DNA of 64,000 nt from Pagrus major (lineage: Eukaryota > Chordata > Actinopteri > Spariformes > Sparidae): the NCBI RefSeq assembly GCF_040436345.1, contig NC_133223.1:6428847-6492846 (forward strand). Reading direction: 5' to 3'. This document shows, in pieces, positions 1 through 15,700 of this stretch; position 1 is the first letter of the stretch, and each line of letters begins with the position of its first letter. Both the position numbers and the translations under genes were made by a program. Under the pieces are notes generated by a model, which had not been told where the DNA came from, searched no databases, and saw only the letters and a program-made list of their open reading frames with translations.

Positions 1-170
1 TGCATCAGTGGAGCTGAAGTGGAGCAGGTGAACAGTTTGATGTTCCTGGGAATTACCATCACAGAGAACCTATCTTGGTCATCACACATCACCACCCTGG
101 GTAAAAAAACACCACAGACTGGAATCAACCTGGGCCACTAACAAGGACCAGCCTCACTGACACCCTCCAC
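1..170 (+). mobile_element. LINE reverse-transcriptase 3' fragment
   Basis: Reads GAEVEQVNS and FLGITITENLSWSSHITTL, typical of the C-terminal part of fish L2/CR1/Rex-like LINE reverse transcriptases. It enters from the left edge and decays with a stop after about 125 bases. Confidence 0.8.
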
Positions 171-2779
171 CAGGTGACCTCTCAGAGCGCCCCCACTTCC
201 CCTTCTCTTTAAAGCTATAGCAGGTTCTTTTATGCCCTCTATGGGGCAGCATAACAAGCTGTCGACACAACACTGACATCATCGAATAGAGTTGTTAAGG
301 CTATCATGTTAGCAAACAGTTGCCAATTTACATGTCCAGCAGACATGCAGCAACATAAGCATTCATTTGGTGTGTTTGTGGATCCAAACACAATATTTCT
401 TTATCTTTAAGCTCTGCTTTGGTGTCAGCTTACTCTATTTGAAACATTTGACTCTTTTATAGCTAAATGCCAAGTTTACCTCGACCTTAATGCTCCCTTA
501 TGTTCTCCTGCTAGTTGTTAACTTAGTTTGTCATTTGGTGTTGGGAGGTAACGTACAGAGGTTTTCTGCAGAAATCGAGGTTGCTGAGAGCTTTGAGAAT
601 TGGTCAAGTGGTGGACTGCAAAACCAAAAGTCAGGTGATGATTCTGTGGGTTTGTCACAATAAGTAACAACTGGTACATCTACATTATGGTCATTTGATC
701 CAACAAAAAGGAAACAAATGTAGACCAGTGCAGCTTTGAGGCTTTGCCAGTCCTACTAACTACTGTAGACGTTTAAGTTTCACTGGGCCTTGTCATGTCA
801 CTATTTATAGACACACCGAACAACTTGAGTAGACCATCCCCTCCTTTTTTTTTTTTTAACAGATTTGTTAATTTACATGTAGCCTTAAAATTCACTGTAA
901 TTACCAGTTGCCCTTTTAAATCCAGCAGAACATCCTCTATCAAGTCAAAAATGTGTAGAAATAAAAAGTTAACTGTGCAAATGATTTAAATATTATTGAG
1001 CACACAATTGCTGCAGTTCCCTTGTACTTGTTGGTGATGAAACCTGCTGGTTAAACTCTGCATTAATGACTTTTGATCGATACAACTCCGCCAGAATTAA
1101 GAAAGTAGTCTGAATCCTGATTGAATTATATTTCTGACATACAGCTATTCTATAGTGTCCTTCTCATAATAAATACAATTATCTAGATGGGCCTGCTGCT
1201 GCCGGTTAGAGAGGAGCTCAGATATTTATAGTTTACAACTGCTTAAAGAGTCCTGACACACATTCAGAATACCACAGACTGGAATCTGGGGACATTGTTG
1301 GCCAAGTGCAACATAAGATCTTTGAAGCTGCTTTAAACTTACATATAATTTTATAAACTAGTTTACTAACATGTCACGGTAAGGCATTTAGTAGATCTGT
1401 TTTGACTGAAAAAACATTAAAATCAAGTTATAAAAGCAAATAAGAGTATCAGTCTTGTGATGTTGCAGGCTTGGTATCTCTATGTAAATGCAAGGCAAAA
1501 CACAATTAAAAACAACACAGATATCAGTTGGTAAACATTTAAAAAAATCTATTGATTTGAATCCATTTGATATTAGTAAAAAGAAAAATTGTAAAAATAA
1601 ACCCACAAAACACCCAGATAAAGACACAATCAGGAGACTTGTACCGCAAATAACTTTTATTTTGAAATCATCATCCTGAGCAGTTCATACAGCCCTTTAA
1701 CATTTTACAAGTTAGTAAAAAAATGTCATCTCCACTTATAATTCTGTTATGTTAAAAACAACTTCAAAAACAGTGTTATTATTATTAATGTTATAATAGA
1801 TATCACCTCTGAAATGCAGCCAGTAAACATGACTGCAGTGTAGCTGTAGTGTATAGAGGATTTTATACATGCGTTGGAGCAGGTTGTAACTTCTGTCATG
1901 AAAATATTAAAGACTCAAGTATGATTTTTCACCTGTAGAATTTAAATTTACATGGTCATTTAAAAGTCAAATACTTTCCCATCAGAGTCATTATTAACAA
2001 TGAGCTGTGCTGCATCAGTCCATTGGAGGTTTTGTGTTTGAGCTTATGTAGCCTGTATGTTAGGTAAGTGTTGGTTTCAAGTTTTATATATAAAATTCAA
2101 AAGCAAAAACACACAAAACCGCGGTGTGTTGATGCCGACTTTTTGTTCCTTATAGTGGATGTGAGATGCTCAGCAAACACTGTGTAGGTCCAGTACAGAC
2201 AGAGAAATGTTAGCTGAAGTGAAGCTGCTGCTGTCGGTGTGTCAGCGGAGCCAGAGACAGGGATAACAGACTGGTGACATGATTTAAAAAGAAAGTGTGA
2301 ACGCAGCCATGTTTATCACATCCCACTGGTTGCCCTTCATGGCATGCAGGTGATTCACTCTCCAGCTTGTTATTTCAAGATATTTCACCTTTTCAAAGTT
2401 CAAAGCAAATTGACTAATCAATTAATCAACATTAAGTTTGATTATCAGCTAATTGTTTAAATCATTTATGAAGCAAAGCATGTTAAGCATTCACTGGTAG
2501 CAGCCTCTTGTATTTGAGGATTTTCTCTGGTTTAACACCACTGTGTTTTTTGTTGCTGGGACAAAGCAGGCACTTTGAGGATGCCTCACTGGGCTGTGGG
2601 ATCTTGTGACGGCCTCTTTGATCTAGTTCCTGAAATTTTACAGACAATTGTTGAATTATCAAACAAAGTAAGAAACAGATCATTACAAATTAAATTATCG
2701 TATGTAGCCGTCTTATTTCAAATACAGGACATTTTTAATACATTTCTCCTCAGTGATGTCTTTCTGTGTGAATGGGCCC
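171..2779. other. 3' flank of TTLL4, no gene seen
   Basis: AT-rich DNA without splice-bounded coding segments. Short ORFs here have no recognisable domains. Confidence 0.5.
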
Positions 2780-3343
2780 TTAAAGGGAAAGTTCACCCAA
2801 AAATGTACATTCAGTCATTATCCACTCAATCCCATGCCGATGGAAAGTGGGCTGAAGTTTTGTAGTCCACAACACTTTTCTGGAGCTTCACAGCAAAACA
2901 GTGTTGCATTATTCTCCCAAACAACTGAAGTAGATGGGGACTCGTTTTAAAATGGAAACAAACCGCTGAAAATAAACATAAAATGGCTCCATACAGTTCA
3001 TCCAGCACAGTTCAAGTCCATCCATTTAGACCCCTTTTATTGCCAGAATCTTATCTAAGTGTTAGAGCACATTCCACCTGAAGTCGGTAAGTAATGTCTT
3101 TTTAAATCAATTTAGGATCTCAGGGCTTCCGAAGACTTGGATTACACCAGACAAGCCGTATGGAGCCAGTTTGTTTGTTGTTTTTTTATGTTTTTAAACA
3201 AGTTCCCCTCTACTTCAGTTGATTAGGACCTTCTGTGAAGCTCCAGAAATGTTTTGTCGACGACAAACTTCACCCGATTTTCCATCTGCACTGGGGTGAG
3301 TAGATGATAACCAACTTCATTTTTGGGTGAACTTTTCCTTTAA
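2780..3343. mobile_element. Non-autonomous DNA transposon with terminal inverted repeats
   Basis: Starts TTAAAGGGAAAGTTCACCC and ends in the inverted GGGTGAACTTTTCCTTTAA, a TIR seen widely in teleost MITEs. The 564-bp interior is non-coding. Confidence 0.8.
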
Positions 3344-5802
3344 TGTGTGCTCTGAGTAGCCCCATGGAGAGCATCTAGTTCCTCTGATCAGACAGACCTC
3401 TGTACACCAGTGAAAAGTCTTCAGACACCACTATGTGCTTCCGCTCATCTTGTTTTGTTTAAATGCAATAACCTATATTAATATTGTATTTCTCCTCCTA
3501 TTTCATGTATGATAAGTGATGATAGCAGCTTGCACGAAGATAGAAATGTCTGATACATACTGACACTGCACAGCAGTTTGGCATCGGTTAGTAAATTGCA
3601 TAATAAACACTCTTGTAAACAAGTTAGCTTCTGCACTTCAGCTTTTAACTTCTCACAGCAGGAAAGAAAGAAAAAAATGACTTTTCAAATAACGTCCACT
3701 CAAATATTATAACAGACAGCTGCAGCTCTCTCATCTACAACCAGCTCTGCCTGTCAGATTGAATTTAACATTATCAACTTCAAGTAGTTTTATGTTTTCT
3801 TTTCTGAAAATGTCCTCACAGTAGATGAAGATTTTTGAAATAAAATACTTTTTATTTTCCTGAGGATACAGAAGAAATTTCAGACTGGTTCCCCTCAAAC
3901 AGCAAACACTGGACAGCACTCAGTTTATAACCACTCAGCTCAGTGTTAAGGAGTTTAAGTGGAACTTTAAAAGGACATGTCTGTGTTAATGAACATACAC
4001 TGTTGGGCTCTGCAGGGTTAAATTCTGGTGTCTGACTTAGATTTGGCAGCTTTCAAGAAATTCTATATACTATCATATATCTATTGTCACTCAAAAACTA
4101 AAGCCCTTCTTATATTGTTGTAACATTATTTTTTTTGTCTACAAACATGCATGTTAAACTGGGTGATCACAGTTTCACCTTCAAGTATCTCTAACATACT
4201 GCGAGTCAACATCGTTAATCAGAATGTTGTATTATTGTACATTGTACACTTTTAACATGTTTGAAATAAGCTGCAGCGATCTCAACACATCACACAAAGT
4301 CTGGTGAAGTCAGAGTTATATTTCTGCAGCTCCTCTTCCTCACCATCACTCCCTTCTTTTGTCTAGTCAGAGCCCTTTGTTCTTCACCTCTCAATTTACA
4401 CACAAACATGTACACCAAGTTTGACTCCATAAGGTGAGGAATGTAACACTTGTTGTGCAATCAGTTGCTCAACCTCTTAACACCAAACCAACGACAGTCT
4501 TAGATTCAAGACAATAGACAAATCACAGTATTGTGTCATTGTTTATCACCAACTTTGGGCCTCTTATTCTGTAAGAAGTGTTGCCTTTGCATTTGTATTT
4601 TTGCCGATTTGTGCTCATAAAATACATGATAGTGATGCTTTGTGCTGCAGGTTGTGACGAAGCCAATCCTCTTCTTCACAGTTTAAGTACCAAAGGCCTG
4701 TGAGGACCAACAGTGGAGACAGATGGGATCTGAGGGTCTCATTCACAGCACAGCATTGAAAGAGCACAGAGTTGTGTGTTTGGTGCGGGTTGGTGACTAC
4801 AGGTGCCAGTGAGAAGAAGATGTAACATTCAGTTTGAGTTATACATCCATGGGTTTTAAGACTTATCTGAAGGCAAACACTACACAGTGGATTATAACAC
4901 TATGAACACATGGACGATCATTTCATTCTCTGTCAGGACAATCACGAGGTCAACAGCAGAATAACACAGGTCTTGTTGATGAGAGTCCAGCAGGCCTGGA
5001 GCGAGCTCTGGCCAATCAATCACCTTTTAAACCTTTTTGCCAGCCGACTGTGTAATTTTATTGTCTAATTAAAATGAATATGCTTCTACTGTTGTCAGAG
5101 CTTTTTCATGCAGTACCATCATCAGTTTTAAATACTGCCTCAATGAGCACGTTCACATGCGAATAATGTTGATGAGATTAAGATAATACTCTCTTACTCA
5201 TACATGCTGAAACAAATGTCACACCTGTCATGTCAGCTTCTAATGTTGCATTATCTTTGTCTGGTTAAGCTGCTGACTCATGAGTAAAGTCTGCACTGTA
5301 ATGCCATATAACAAGGTGAATTTGACAAATGAAGTACACATGAAGTCTGCAGGACGATTTCCATACTGCAAAGATTGGAATAAAAATCACTGGCTGCTCA
5401 GAAGTGAAGAGTTCCTTCTAACTAAAGATGGTGTATATTAAAACAAGGTAAGTACTCGTATGGTTGTTTGAGTGTTAGATTTTCACTGGTGTGTGTGTGT
5501 GTGTTTTTCTCCTCAGCACTGAAATTCATCATTCAAAGAGATCCTCCATTTTTGCAAAAGTCCCATCAGTATATAGTAGTCAATGTACTACTTCCTTCTA
5601 ATAGGCTACTACAATTCTGTTAAAATCCAAAATCCACTCCCCTCTACAGTGTGTGATAAGACTGCGCTCCAAGCTTTCAGTTGTCAGTACAGTACTCATT
5701 CATCTAGACATGAAAGATCAATACAGGCGTGTTTGGGGAGAGTTGAGGACCCTGAGCTTTGTGTCTCTTGTGGGTACTGAACATCATGTTAGCAAACTGG
5801 TG
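3344..5802. other. TTLL4 3' flank, partly 3' UTR
   Basis: No coding exon is recognised. The part next to 5803 is probably TTLL4 3' UTR on the minus strand. Confidence 0.45.
5057..5062 (-). terminator. Candidate polyadenylation signal of TTLL4
   Basis: AATAAA on the minus strand about 740 bases after the TTLL4 stop. It is the nearest canonical hexamer I noticed; use is not shown. Confidence 0.3.
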
Positions 5803-5989
5803 TCAGAGTGAGGCAAACTGTTGGGGCAGCAGGCTCTGAGAGAGGCTGGGCTGAGGGCTTGTACAGGCACTGCTGGTGACACTGGATCCAGGACTTGGTG
5901 AAACAGGCAGGCTGGAGACCGAGGCCACCTCCCTGTCTGAGCCGTCGTCATTGTCATGATGGGAGCGGTGCTGAAGGCTGACCACCACT
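5803..5989 (-). CDS. ttll4: TTLL4 exon 22 and stop codon
   Basis: 187 nt encoding a Ser-rich tail ([14 protein letters not shown]) ending in FASL and a stop at 5805-5803. The tail is shorter than in mammals and lacks clear motifs. Confidence 0.82.
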
Positions 5990-8900
5990 CTGGAGGATAA
6001 GATGGGAGAGGGCAGCCGGGAAAGGATTAATCTGGTTTGTTTATTTACTGTGCAGTGTAGAATAATCCTAACTCACTCAAATTAACACTGGTATCATGTT
6101 TAAGCCTGTTTAAACATATACATAACCTTAACAGGTATGTGTAGAATAAACATGATGGAGGATTTGTTTACTTAAAGCTGCTGTCAATGTTATACTTTTA
6201 TTAAAATAAGAGTTAAACAGTAATTACTGTTACAGTGTGTGTGTGTGTGTGTACCTTGATCTGGATGGGCTGACTAGGTCTTTTCTGTGGGCTTCAAATT
6301 TAGAGATGTAGTTACACTTGGACCACTGCAGAGACACAAAGACACAATCAGTGATAAACACATCATGCTTCAACACTTCAAAACAAACGTAACTTATTCA
6401 GACAAATGTTTGTTCTTTCTCCACAGTTCCTTACCATGTGAGCAGGGTCACTGGTTCCCAGATGGACTCCTTTCTGACAGAGAGACGTCAGCAGACTGAT
6501 ACCTGCACATGAGACGGACATTTAACACCAGCAGTGTCAGTGTCCTCTGCCCTAAGTGAGATGAGGAGCTCCTGACATGGTTATCAGCCTCATTCTCTGT
6601 TCAGATGATTAGCAGCTTGACTCCGATATTGTCATTTTCCAGATTGTTTCTGAGTGAAGCTGAAAGTCTTTTAAAAAAAATCTCCATCTCATCAGATCTT
6701 TCAACTACATCTCAGGGTCTTCCTCAGATGAAGGTCTATGGAAGATTGAACTTATTCTGTTCTTTGTCAGGTCACGTAGTGTTCAAGTTAGTATTAACTC
6801 TATGAGAGATCCTAATATGGAGAGGGCAAGAAAAGAGGTCGGCAGATTGCGAAAAGTGTGGGACAAAGGTGACAGAACACCAAATGATGAAATGTAAAAG
6901 CCTGTACGAGTCTCCTCATTATTTTAGCAGAGCTATTTCTGAGGATCTGCAGGAGTGGAATTTCAAATGGTCTTTCATTTTGTGGTTGTAAACTGGATTG
7001 GAACTGAACTGTTTTGGGGTTGTGGGGAAAACAAAACGGACCGTTTACCAAGTGGATGAAACATCCCTCTGGGACGAGTCTTTTACACGTACACGCACAC
7101 ACTCACACTCACACCAATATTAAATTAAGCTATTTGTTGTTGCAGTGCGGCTGTTTTTTGGGGCACATATTTCATTGTTTTCATGGCTTGACAGAGCTAT
7201 TTTATAATACTATAAATACATGATTCCAGTATTTATTATTTATTTCGCAATATATAGCGCAGAAAGGAAGTTAACATATTTTCAAATATGTTAAATCACA
7301 CACACTGCTGTCTAAGTTCATTTGTCTGACTATGTTGCATCTAGTCGTCACCTTACATTACGTATTACATTAACCCACACAACCAATTTTAGATGTGCTT
7401 CCTCTCTGATACTTTGAATTTCAGTTTGCAGCCCGAAGTAAATATGCATTATATAGAGAGCCCTGCAAATATTTACTCAAATCAAAACCACTGAGAGCAA
7501 TATCACTGTTGTGACAGTGCGGTACATTGAGGAACACAAATACCTTTCGTCCTGTTGTTCCAGTGCTTCTGCTCCCACTGGTCCAGCAGGATGTTGAGGT
7601 ATCTCGAACACTCGAAGAAGCGAAGGTAGCGAGACGATGAAGGTGATGGGAAAATTCGCTCAAACTGTCCAAGACGAGTCAGCTCGTCTTCACTCTCTGC
7701 AAGCATGCGAACGTCCTCTGGAGTCAAGATGTCCAACACTGTGGAGAGGAAGTCCTGACAGAGACAGAGAGAAGAGGGAAAGTTGTAACTGATAGGTCAC
7801 TAGTACTCATCGTCACCACCAGAATCTACACTATCATTGGTGCAGGAGTGGCACAACAGACAAGAGAATAACAACACTTGCTGTGGCTTTTTCTGAGAAT
7901 GTTCATATTGTCCAACTTTGCAATAAATCTAAGTAATGTTTTACGTCAGATGAGGGAACTTTAATGTGGAACTGCTCCTTGCAACCATTTCAGCTTACTA
8001 CTGACACTTGGCTGAACAAACATTCAAACTGTTTTAAAAAAGATTAAATGCATTTAATTTTAAAAATTATTTATTTCTGATGTAGTATTTTTAGTGTGTT
8101 TGTGTTCATATACCTTGTCGGCGTAGCGTTGTGTGAGGTAAAAGGCCCGTTTCACCTTCTCATCAGCAGACAGATCTGGCTTAGTCCTCTCCCTGTTCCC
8201 CCCACACAGACTGTATATATATAGACACACACACATCAACAAACAGAGGTGTTGAATAATCTATACGGTCTTTTCTGAGGCTGTAGTTTTAGTTGGATTG
8301 AATCATATTCAAAGTTGTTCCTAAATTGTGACCATCGTTAACGTGGCCCCTCGCGTGGACGGTGTGATCCTAATGGCAGCCTGTAAGGTGGACTAACTCC
8401 AACCTACCTGCTGGTGGAGCTGGAGGCACTACTGCAGGGGGCGATCACATCTTCTCTTTGGGGAATACGGAAGCCAGCAAGGTTCAGGAGGTCTCTGATC
8501 ATCTGACCTTTGATGGAAACATCCAGTGCTGTGTTGGAATGGAGGCTGGACCAGAGAAACAACAGTTACAAATCTGAAAACAGCTAGATCCAATTATTAT
8601 GTGTGTCTATATACTTCCATGTAATTGTTGACAAAAAATATACATTAATAAATACTGAAACATCCTTACTTCTGCATACAACCACAGTATAGCCTGTTAT
8701 AAACAGTTTACCAAATGGTTTCTGTTACCAACCATGGTTACCAAATGGCAACAACAGCATGGGTGCTCCACTTTGTAAGTCTGTGTGTTTTACCTTGGTG
8801 ATATGTTGACCTCCAGGATCCAGGGTTTGAGGTTCTCATCCAGCATGATGTCAAAGCCGAACAGCTCGTGGCAGCTGTAAGGCGTCTTAACGTTCATCTT

Positions 8901-9739
8901 CAGCAGACTGTTAACGTACGGTTCGGAGCTGATGACCAACACACAGGAGGGAGATTAGAGCTCATTTCATAATGGTTATTATTTAACCATTTCAAAATAG
9001 ATCTCTAGTCATCCTCCACTACAGCTCTGCATTTCTTAGACTTTCCGACCTCTACCTTCTTCTCTACACTCTCTACATGAAAAAAAACTTGTTAATGAAG
9101 ATCATGTCAAAAACACACACACGCAGAAAGTCCTGAGAAAACTGGCAATGTCTTAAACTGAAATGTTGCCATTTTTTACCACCAGTGACCACACGGACAG
9201 CACGTTTATACAGACAGATTGTCAATCAGCACACTTTCATTTAAGAGGGGTTGATTGCTCTGCTTCAAACACACACTTCTTGTTAAGACCGAGGAACATC
9301 TGGTCATGATGCTAAATCAGCAAAAATCCCACTTCACTAAATCAATCAACAAGAAGAAACAATGCAAACAGAACATTACATATGCAGTTTTGCAGCCAAT
9401 GAATGACTGAATGGGCAAACTTACGCAATGATGGTTTTGATCACAATGTCTTTAATCTTCTCCCAGATCAGAGTGGTGTTGACCCCCCTAACACCAAGAT
9501 ACTGCCACAAGGCCTTCAAAGCCCTGAAAACCAAACACAAACACACATTTTGTTGTAGTTTGGAAACAAGTGCTCAGAATGACATACAAATTAATAATAG
9601 CAAAGATGAAAGGAGCAACATGAACACAATTGAATAATTATTCATTCTCTTTCTTTTCTTACTCTAAATTTTGATGTGAACTTGTACAAAGTGTTGGCCC
9701 ACAACCCTACTTTCCAACCTGACACACACACGCACACGC

Positions 9740-9771
<32 letters not shown>

Positions 9772-12700
9772 TTCCTTTCACTTCCTATTTTACCCACTGA
9801 CTCTTCTATAGTCTTCCTCCCCCATTCCATGCTTGCTTCTCTTTAAATATCCACCATCCACCTTCATGCTTTTGTGATTCAAACACAAATCTTTCCTTTC
9901 TGTTACCATTTGTGTCCCTGGCAGGCCTTATCGTCGCTGTTGGTCTGGTACTCAGAGTTTTTCTTGTTGACGCTGTAGTTGGTCAGGTGCATAAACTTGT
10001 TACTCAGAGTCTTCATGGAAGACGAATACCTTCAGAGGAGAAACACACGAGATTAAGTCAAATATGACCTCATTCATCAGCTCTGAATTCTTATTCAAAA
10101 TGTCAACAATGAAACATATTGATTTTTTAGATCATACATTTTTATATATCACATTTGTAAACATATCTCCCTAGATCCTATGACTTTTTCCTGCTTAAAT
10201 GACAGACTTTATACTATGGTTCTATTTTACCTGAACTAATCTACAGTATTTGGGTTTGTCACTGTGTGCAGAAAACTTACTTGCAGCTGGCAAATCGAAC
10301 CAGTCCGTCAGAGAAGATGTAAATTCGGAGCGGGTCGTAGGATGTCACGTAGACATAGATCCGCAGGTCAAACTTGTTACCACTGATGAGGTAGGGCTTG
10401 TGCAGGTACCTGCAAAATACAACCAGAAAAAAAAAAAAAGGTACAGTAAATGCTCTCTGGCCTACTAACTTTACGATACTAACCATTCCCAATCTATTCT
10501 AGGCTACTTACTTCTGGACCAGTAGGGGTCTCTTGCGCGGCATCTGGCTCCACTTGTGGATGACCTGGATTCCTATTCCTCTGGCTGACGCAGGCTATTA
10601 CAGATAAGAGGAAAAAAAAATGATTTATACAAAACATACATTTATTTAAACTTCAACATATTCTTCAATCCTCACAATCTGAACGGCTCATTTGGAACAT
10701 TAATTATTCACCAAACAACCTTGTTTCAGCTTTTGGAGCAATTAAAGCCAATCATCATCATCATCATCATCATTATTAGACAACACAACAAATTATCTAG
10801 CAATTGAAACTGTCACCTCATAATTTCACTCTTACTGCTGTTTGCTTGCAGCCAAAAAATCAAAAACACAACTTTGAGTTGAGTCTATTTTTTTCCCTCA
10901 TGTGTTGAGACTGACTTGTTTTTGGCACTTTCACAAGTAAACTAACAAAATGATTGTCTAACATACAGGTTTGATGATCCATTTCTGCCTGGAGCCACTG
11001 TCCTCCCAGGCCTTGCGCAGCAGCTTGATGTCCTGAGGCAGGACGAAGGTCCGAGGGAAAAAGCTGAACTCTTGTTTGCCAAAGCGAGACTGCATTTTGG
11101 ACAGATTCCTCCACAACCGGTCCTTTCTGCCAATCTGAAAGGTTCCTGGGAAGTGGTTCAACTAGGACAAAAGAAACACAAATGCAGCCAGGTTTAACTT
11201 GCAGCAGACAAGTTCTTTGCTTTAACTTATCATTCTGAAGTAAATACTGAATGCACAGTGTAATGGCTGTAAAAAATCTGCGTGTAGATTGGTTCCCTAT
11301 GCTATTCAGCCCGTCACTGGGCTGGATTTTCCCGCAAAATTAAGGTCAAATTACTACACAAAGGAAACGTGTCTGTCACTGCGCAACTAAAACAGGAAAA
11401 GGCATTGTTTTCCCCGGTCACTATCCCCAGCTAACAGTGGAACAACTGGAATAAATGTGGAAACTCTACACCGCAAAAGAAAAAGAACTCCACTGATGGA
11501 GGAAGCAAAGAAGGTAAAGAGGGAGAGTGATAGAAACTGAGGTAAAACAAGAGTGATGGACGAGCATTCACTCGACGGAGAGCACCCTGGTGTTGAGTCA
11601 AGTCTGTTCCCCTACCACCGGGACTCAAGCCAGTTCAAAACCAGCATTCTTTCTACTAGACCAGTGAGTAACAAAACCTACTCATTAATACAATACTTTT
11701 CATCGCACTGAGATCAGGGTGTCTAGATCAAATTGGGATACTTATGGTTGTTTTTTGCTTTGGACATTAGCATTATGCTAATGCTTACTTTGCAACAGCT
11801 GCACCAACAGTTATACCACAGGGAAAACACTGGGAGGAGGGAAAGTCGAAAATGTGTCTATGTCTGCCTTCAATAGAAATCTGGAGAAAACGTAATTTGA
11901 TAAAGTGAATTCTTCTGAAAGCATGAGCAGGAATAAGTAGTGTATCTACAGTTTTTCACCTTCTGGTGCTCTCCGATGGCCTTGAAGCCAGGAGACTTCA
12001 TGTGGTGTCCCCAGCAGCCCAACCAGTCGTGGCTTTCTACATGAACGACAGAACGACAAACAGGTTTTGATCATCGTGAACAAATTTCACAATGCATTTA
12101 CATTTCAGCTTGTGCAAACTATCACATCCATTTACAGCGACATTATTCATAACATCAGTCAGTCGTAAAGACTGTTTACCAGTTTGATGTTTAACAGATA
12201 TCATTTGTACATCATGGTCATCTCTGTCTATGATTTAACAGTTTCTGAATTATGCTTATGTTATCTTGGCAGCAGCTCTCACCGACACACATACACACAC
12301 ACACACACACATACACTTACTCTTGGTGACTTTGAAGTGTGACCTGGCGATGGTGTGTTTGACAACATTTGGCGTGACGGTGCTCATCTTCCACTTTAAC
12401 AGTCGTCTTTGTTCTGCAGGCAGCAGTTCCACTGCAGAGCACACAACACAAAAGCCGTATGTACTTTACAGCTATACTTTTCAATAATACCCAGTATACC
12501 CACACAGACAGAAGGCAAAATGCAAATATTGAATAGTTTACAGCACCTACTGAAGATAATTTACATGTTGGTATGAAATGTAAACTGTGCAATCAAATAA
12601 TTAGTTTAATAAAACAATCACAAATGTTCTTTCTACTGAACTCCACCTGAACGAATCACTGCACAGAAGAGAGTGCATCACTATTGAGCTAGCTAACAGT

Positions 12701-15700
12701 ACAACTCAGCAGAGGAGGACGCCATTAATGTTTACATCTGTCTCAAGCATGGGCCTCTTGTTCGTGAGTGAAAGCTCTCTTCCTTCTACTCAGTGTTTCA
12801 GTTGGCGGGGCTGGTTAAGTAGAAGGAAAATAGTTCCTACATGAAATTGCTCACAACAAGATCTGTGGATTATCTTGAGTTAAAAGCCTTCTCACATCAA
12901 GCACATGTTTTCATCAGAAAAATTTGCACAGAAATAAAAAAATAAAAAAATAGAAGATTTTATGGGTCGTTATTAACGTATGCACACCGCTGCAGAACAT
13001 TCTAGTCGGGGAATAAAATACTGGGACAGATTTCCGCCTGTGGCAATATAAGTTTAACCAATGGAAACCCTTGTTTCAGCTGATGTCCACACACAGCTAG
13101 GATACAATGAGGATGGTAATATAGCTGATATTCACATGATTATGTTATATGTTAGTCACAGAAAGGGGCTTTTGGGGTCCAGGGGTAACTTACTGGACCT
13201 CGTTCATAAAACAAATCTGGTTGTGAAGTGTAGTTATTAACATCTACACAAAGGGGAGCAGGAACGAACATGGAACAGGGCACCGCGGATAATTCGCACT
13301 GGACCTGGTGTGCGTAGTTGTCATTAATGACATTAATGGAGATTATCTATTACCAAGAGATATCTCAATGGCTGACATCTCCAAAACTTTGCAATTCACA
13401 CCAAAACAACAGCTACGAGGGAAAATATGTATTTTTGATTTTAGGGTAAACTGTTCCTTTAAAAGAGGTAAAGCTAGCTTAAAGTCAACTGTCACTGTGT
13501 TGAGCTGTGTGGTGATTTTTGAAGCTGACTAACAGCTTTGATAACAGACATCCCTTCATTCTGTTCATCAGTCTCACACTCACACTCTCCTGTAACACTC
13601 TTATACTCTTAAATATTTTTGTCTGCTTGGGCTTGCCATCTTTTCTATATATGCTGTCAATGAAACTAGTAAACTGTGATTTTGTTGTTTTGTTCTGTAC
13701 ATGCGACATCTACTGCATGTCAGTCAGTGCTGGGAGAGGGATCCTCCCTTGTGGCTCTTCCTGGCGTTTCTTCCATTTTATTTTCTCTGTAAATAGTTTT
13801 TTTTTAATATGGCCAGTTTTTCCTCACTTGAATCGAGGGTTTAAGGACAGAGGATGTCGTTCACTGTATAGATTATAAAACCCACTGAGGCAACTTGATT
13901 GTGATTTTGGGCTATATGAATAAAATTGATTTGATTTGATCTGATTTGATCTTCTTCGTTCTTCTAACGTGACGACGTGGTGATGGTTACAATCAGGATG
14001 TAAAATTAACTTTTCTTTCCACTGGCCAAATGCCTAGTGGATGTTCAAATTTTACCAGCATGTAGCTCATGGCCGGTGCTTATTTTGAGCTCTGATTGCT
14101 TAAAACTGGCAGGTCAGCTCTCTAAAACTGGGTTAACAACTGTTAGAGCTACTATCTGTTTCACACAACAGAACACATGAGACAAGCGTGTCCTGACCTT
14201 TCTCACTGGCGGTGCTGAAGTAGAGTGTTGGAGGGATGAGGGGGAACAAACTGGGAACCAAAGCTGGTCTCTCCTCTCGATCATCTTCAGCCCCCAATGA
14301 CATCGGCTCCTCAACACTGAGAGGAAGTGAAGACACATCAGTGATTAGTGGACATCCAAACACATGCCGCCACATCAACGTACCAACAGTACTGTACAGA
14401 GCGACATTAAACAACACATATTTACTTTTTATGTGTTGCAAACCAGTGAATTCTGCCTAGAATGACTGTTCAGTGTTTGTTTCTGCTAAAGACCGTCTGT
14501 CTTTGGCAGACACGGCTCTTCTTAGCTGTTACTATTAAACGAGCAAAATGCAGTCTCACAACAAAATGAAAAAGTAATGCAGCTAGAGTTATGGTCACCC
14601 ACTTCCAACTAACGGAAGTTGGCATCGAGTCACCACTGTGGTTTGTAACAAAAGTCGATCCTGGGCTGGATGGGGGATCATTTGCACCAAGCACTCGTAA
14701 CACGATGCTTCTGTGAATTTGACCTCACACAGAGAGTACAAGCACAGTTTGACACTGTCCAGTAATTTAAACATTTACAGATTCCTGAGCTTTTTCGAAA
14801 TGAACACCATTGATCACATCAGAGAAAAAAAGAAGAAAATAATGAGAATTCACACTCAAAATAAAACCCACTCACATGACAGTCATATAGAAAGGAAGGA
14901 GAGACGGATAAACCGATGGATGAAGGAACAGGTGATGGTGCTATCCTCTTTCAAATATTTCTTCCTTGATAAAATCCCTCCACCACAGACAGGTATACAA
15001 TGGCATTAGACTAGGCTAACTTAACACTATACGATACATACAGGAGCTATAGCATTCAGGAAAGGTGGGGGTGGGCTGGGGTGGGGGTGTAAATGAACAC
15101 ATAAACAAATCAGCTGGTTGTGGGAAAAAAAGGTGACAATAGCGCTCCCTATCCAGGCTGTTTTAGCAAAGAATCAGCTGCCAGTCTTTGGTAGGGAGTT
15201 CTACTGTTGAGGCCATCACAGTGGAGAACAATATGAAGCACAATGCAGCGGACCTTTCCACCATGCTCTGCTGCTTTCAGCCTCTTTCAACAATGCAGTG
15301 AGAGAGAATGAAAGAGAGACAAAGAGTCCACAGGATCTCATGGATATATATGTTTTAAGCCATTTCAGGAGACCAATCAGAAACAAGGATAGTATGTTGG
15401 GCGGTCCAAGGAAAGCATGGTGGCATTTTGAACTGGACTGTAAGATGCTCAAATTAAGAAGTTGTCTAGGACGCAGGTTCATGTTGTCTTTTCAGGCTCA
15501 TAAATGGCCTTAACATCAAAAGTATGTCTTTTAAATTGACAAAAATTTTAACTGATTATTATTTACTCAAGAGTGACTCCCACATTTCAGCGGGCACGTC
15601 TGCGTCGCAACCATTCTGGACAGTGCTTGTGGTCCCACCAGCTGCGCCACGGCACGCAGAAGTGTCCCAGACGCGGTTCTCTGCCCACACCGAGTCTATT

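Noticed and set aside
13519..13878. 119-codon plus-strand ORF
   Set aside because: Lies in a dispersed retroelement tail with no protein similarity.
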